DNA of 64,000 nt from NCBI RefSeq assembly GCF_027923385.1, contig NZ_BSEC01000001.1, positions 1,624,501 to 1,688,500 on the forward strand. Direction: 5' to 3'. The translations under genes were made by a program, and so were the position numbers. Every line of letters begins with the position of its first letter. Positions within the stretch are counted from its first letter, which is position 1. The DNA is from Methylocystis echinoides. GTDB taxonomy: Bacteria > Pseudomonadota > Alphaproteobacteria > Rhizobiales > Beijerinckiaceae. The notes below the pieces were generated by a model. The model ran no database searches. It was not told the origin of the DNA and saw nothing but the letters and a program-made list of their open reading frames with translations. Below are positions 62,236 through 64,000 of this stretch, piece by piece.

Positions 62236-63218
62236 TGTGCACGGTATGCGGCTGTGGAACAGCGTCGGTGGAGACGCAGGCGAAATCGGGCGACGACAAG
62301 CAGCAGGACGCCCACGCGCACCCGCACGACCATGCGCATGGTCATCACCACGACCATCATCACCACGATCATCATCACCACGACCATCATCATCACGAGG
62401 GCGATCACGCGCATCATCATCCTCACGACCATGCGCATCCCCACCAGGACGACGCGCATGACCATCGCCATGGCGCGGGTGTGATTGATTTCGGCGCCGG
62501 AATCTCCGGCGTGCATGTGCCGGGCATGAGTCAGGAGCGGATCGTGCGCATCGAGCGCGACATCCTTTCCAAGAACGACGCCTATGCGCGCCAGAACCGT
62601 GCCCGCTTCGCAGCGGACGGCGTGCTCGCGCTCAATCTCGTTTCCAGCCCCGGTTCCGGCAAGACGACGCTGCTCGTGCGCGCGATCCAGGATCTTCAGG
62701 GCCGGGCGCCCGTGGCCGTGATCGAGGGCGATCAGCAGACATCGAACGACGCGGAGCGCATTCGCGCCACGGGCGCGCCTGCGATCCAGATCAACACCGG
62801 CAAGGGCTGCCATCTCGACGCGCATATGGTCGGACATGCGCTCGAGACGCTGCCGGTGACGAGGGGAAGCGTTCTTTTCATCGAGAATGTCGGCAATCTC
62901 GTCTGTCCCGCCGCGTTTGATCTCGGCGAAGCGCACAAGGTCGTCGTGCTTTCGGTCACGGAGGGGGAGGACAAGCCGCTCAAATACCCCGACATGTTCG
63001 CCGCCGCCGATCTCATGCTGCTCAATAAATCCGATCTGCTGCCGCATCTTTCCTTCGATGTCGGCAAGTGTCTCGCCTCGGCGCTCAAGGTCAATCCGAA
63101 CCTTCAGACGCTTGTCGTCTCCGCGCAGACTGGCGAGGGCATGGCCGCTTTTTACGCCTGGATCGAAGCCCGCGCAGCGCGCGCCGTCTCTGCGGCGGGC
63201 GCGGCGAAGACCGGATGA
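62235..63218 (+). CDS. hypB: Nickel-binding GTPase HypB with His-rich domain
   Basis: The 327-residue GTPase has the N-terminal high-affinity Ni site MCTVCGCG, then a stretch of about 60 residues (25-82) with dozens of His in HDHHHHD-like repeats, and a G domain: [15 protein letters not shown] (P-loop), [28 protein letters not shown] and [10 protein letters not shown]. The His-rich part stores nickel, as in rhizobial HypB. It ends the visible operon; hypFCDE are not in the window. Confidence 0.96.
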   Translation: MCTVCGCGTASVETQAKSGDDKQQDAHAHPHDHAHGHHHDHHHHDHHHHDHHHHEGDHAHHHPHDHAHPHQDDAHDHRHGAGVIDFGAGISGVHVPGMSQERIVRIERDILSKNDAYARQNRARFAADGVLALNLVSSPGSGKTTLLVRAIQDLQGRAPVAVIEGDQQTSNDAERIRATGAPAIQINTGKGCHLDAHMVGHALETLPVTRGSVLFIENVGNLVCPAAFDLGEAHKVVVLSVTEGEDKPLKYPDMFAAADLMLLNKSDLLPHLSFDVGKCLASALKVNPNLQTLVVSAQTGEGMAAFYAWIEARAARAVSAAGAAKTG

Positions 63219-63521
63219 GCATGGCCTGCGCCGTGGTCGCTCACCGCCGCGGCGTCGCTTCGCGCGGATGACGGATGCGCCATAGCAGCGCCTTTGCCGC
63301 ACCGCACGCAGGCGCGTCTCTTTCAGCGACTTTCCCTGTTTATGCATTGAGCCTGCGCGCCGACGCGCGCAGCGTTCATGCTTTCATCCGCCATCCGCAG
63401 CCATCAGCGCGGCCGTGCATGCGGCGCGCATGTGTGTCTGGCTGCCGTGCGGCGAACCTTGCCTGAGCGCCTCTCCTCCCTAATTGCACTTTCAGCCTGT
63501 TATTTTTAGGGATCGCGCCTG
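63219..63521. other. Intergenic region between hypB and the oxidase gene
   Basis: About 300 bases without a convincing gene. A GC-rich hairpin (CTGCGCG...CGCGCAG, about 63351-63371) may end hup transcription but has no T-run. The last 50 bases are AT-rich (TTATTTTTAGGG) and probably hold the oxidase promoter and ribosome-binding site. Confidence 0.5.
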
Positions 63522-64000
63522 ATGATCGTCGCTTTGGTCATGGTCTTCGTCGTTGCGGCGTCCTTGCTCTTTCATTTCCTCAGTCCCTGGCGCGCAACGC
63601 CCATCGCCTCTAACTGGGGCTTTATCGACGACACGCTGAAACTGACGTTCTGGGTGACGACCGCCGGCTTCGTCGCCGTCATCCTGTTCATGGCCTATTG
63701 TCTCTATCGCTTCCGGCATGAAGCCGGCCGCCGCTCGACCTACGAACCGGAAAACCGAAAGCTCGAATATACGCTGGGCGGCCTCACCACGCTTGCCGTC
63801 ATTCTCCTGCTCGCGCCGGGCCTCGCCGTCTGGGGGCAATTCATCACCCCGCCTGGGAACGCCGCGCAGATCGAGGCGGTCGGCGCGCAATGGAGCTGGA
63901 GCTTCCGCCTGGCAGGAAAAGATCAGCGCTTTGGCGCGACGGATGTGCGGAATATCGCGGACGACAATCCGCTCGGCATCAGCCGCGCCGACCCGCACGG
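63522..64000 (+). CDS. Cytochrome c oxidase subunit II, partial
   Basis: The frame opens at ATG 63522 with AGGGA upstream and runs off the window (159 codons seen). It has two membrane helices (ALVMVFVVAASLLFHFLS and TAGFVAVILFMAYCLYRF), a third hydrophobic stretch (LAVILLLAPGLAVWGQFI) and VGAQWSWSFRLAGKDQRFG, the start of the CuA domain. The order and VGAQWSWSFR motif indicate an alternative heme-copper oxidase subunit II. The CuA ligands lie beyond the window edge. Confidence 0.85.
   Translation, partial: MIVALVMVFVVAASLLFHFLSPWRATPIASNWGFIDDTLKLTFWVTTAGFVAVILFMAYCLYRFRHEAGRRSTYEPENRKLEYTLGGLTTLAVILLLAPGLAVWGQFITPPGNAAQIEAVGAQWSWSFRLAGKDQRFGATDVRNIADDNPLGISRADPH

Noticed and set aside
62320..62470. 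Short CAT/CAC-rich repeats that could look like a CRISPR or satellite array
   Set aside because: They are in-frame histidine codons of hypB, with irregular spacing and no spacer-like unique segments.
63492..63998. Minus-strand 168-codon frame at the window end
   Set aside because: Opposite to the cytochrome oxidase subunit II frame, which has clear membrane and CuA-domain motifs.

Overview
The window is high-GC DNA with tightly packed, often overlapping genes. Gene content and local order (ispH-thrB-rnhA; hom next to glpX; a hupSLCD...FGHIJK-hypAB operon) point to an alphaproteobacterium of the Rhizobiales. A methanotroph-like or Beijerinckiaceae/Methylocystaceae relative is my best guess, but no methane or methanol oxidation gene lies in the window, so this is inference.

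Layout. 1-20.2 kb is mostly core genome: an ABC permease end, a TylF-type methyltransferase, ubiA, rsmE, gshA, a DUF937 protein, ispH-thrB-rnhA, an OmpA-domain protein, a pentapeptide protein, a fructokinase-like ROK kinase, hom, a GlpX-like protein, an RsmB-type RNA methyltransferase and guaA. REP-like palindromes lie between mak and hom and on both sides of a small DUF559 nuclease gene just before guaA.

20.2-46 kb is plastic. A short, AT-richer island sits at the 3' end of guaA, bounded by copies of the last guaA codons, and carries an unknown protein and a nucleotidyltransferase. An IS21-family element (23246-25738) joins a beheaded alpha/beta hydrolase to an RND efflux pump that has lost its tail. 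Next come the rest of the pump operon with its TetR regulator, a SulP transporter with a beta-carbonic anhydrase, a MarR regulator with a thioredoxin-like protein, the stump of a 2-oxoacid dehydrogenase E2 joined to an acyl carrier protein, a ROK kinase, a YddA-like ABC transporter, and GH3 and GH13 glycosidases. Relics of topoisomerase VI subunit B and the RNA ligase RtcB follow, then a globin-coupled chemoreceptor.

46-50.4 kb returns to housekeeping genes (a hydrolase, accA, a lipoprotein L,D-transpeptidase). 50.6-63.2 kb is an energy block. First comes a split formate dehydrogenase related to FdsA, with FdsD but without the FdsG/FdsB diaphorase. Then a sigma-54-type promoter precedes an O2-tolerant-type [NiFe] uptake hydrogenase operon (hupS, L, C, D, a small gene in the hupE slot, F, G, H, I, J, K, hypA, hypB). 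The window ends inside a cytochrome c oxidase subunit II gene. Together these genes suggest respiration of H2, and possibly formate, into the quinone pool and a terminal oxidase.

The strongest leads for unusual biology are the two-gene guaA island, the REP-flanked DUF559 module, the diaphorase-less formate dehydrogenase beside the hydrogenase, a GlpX that has lost metal ligands, and the decaying TopoVI-B/RtcB pair.
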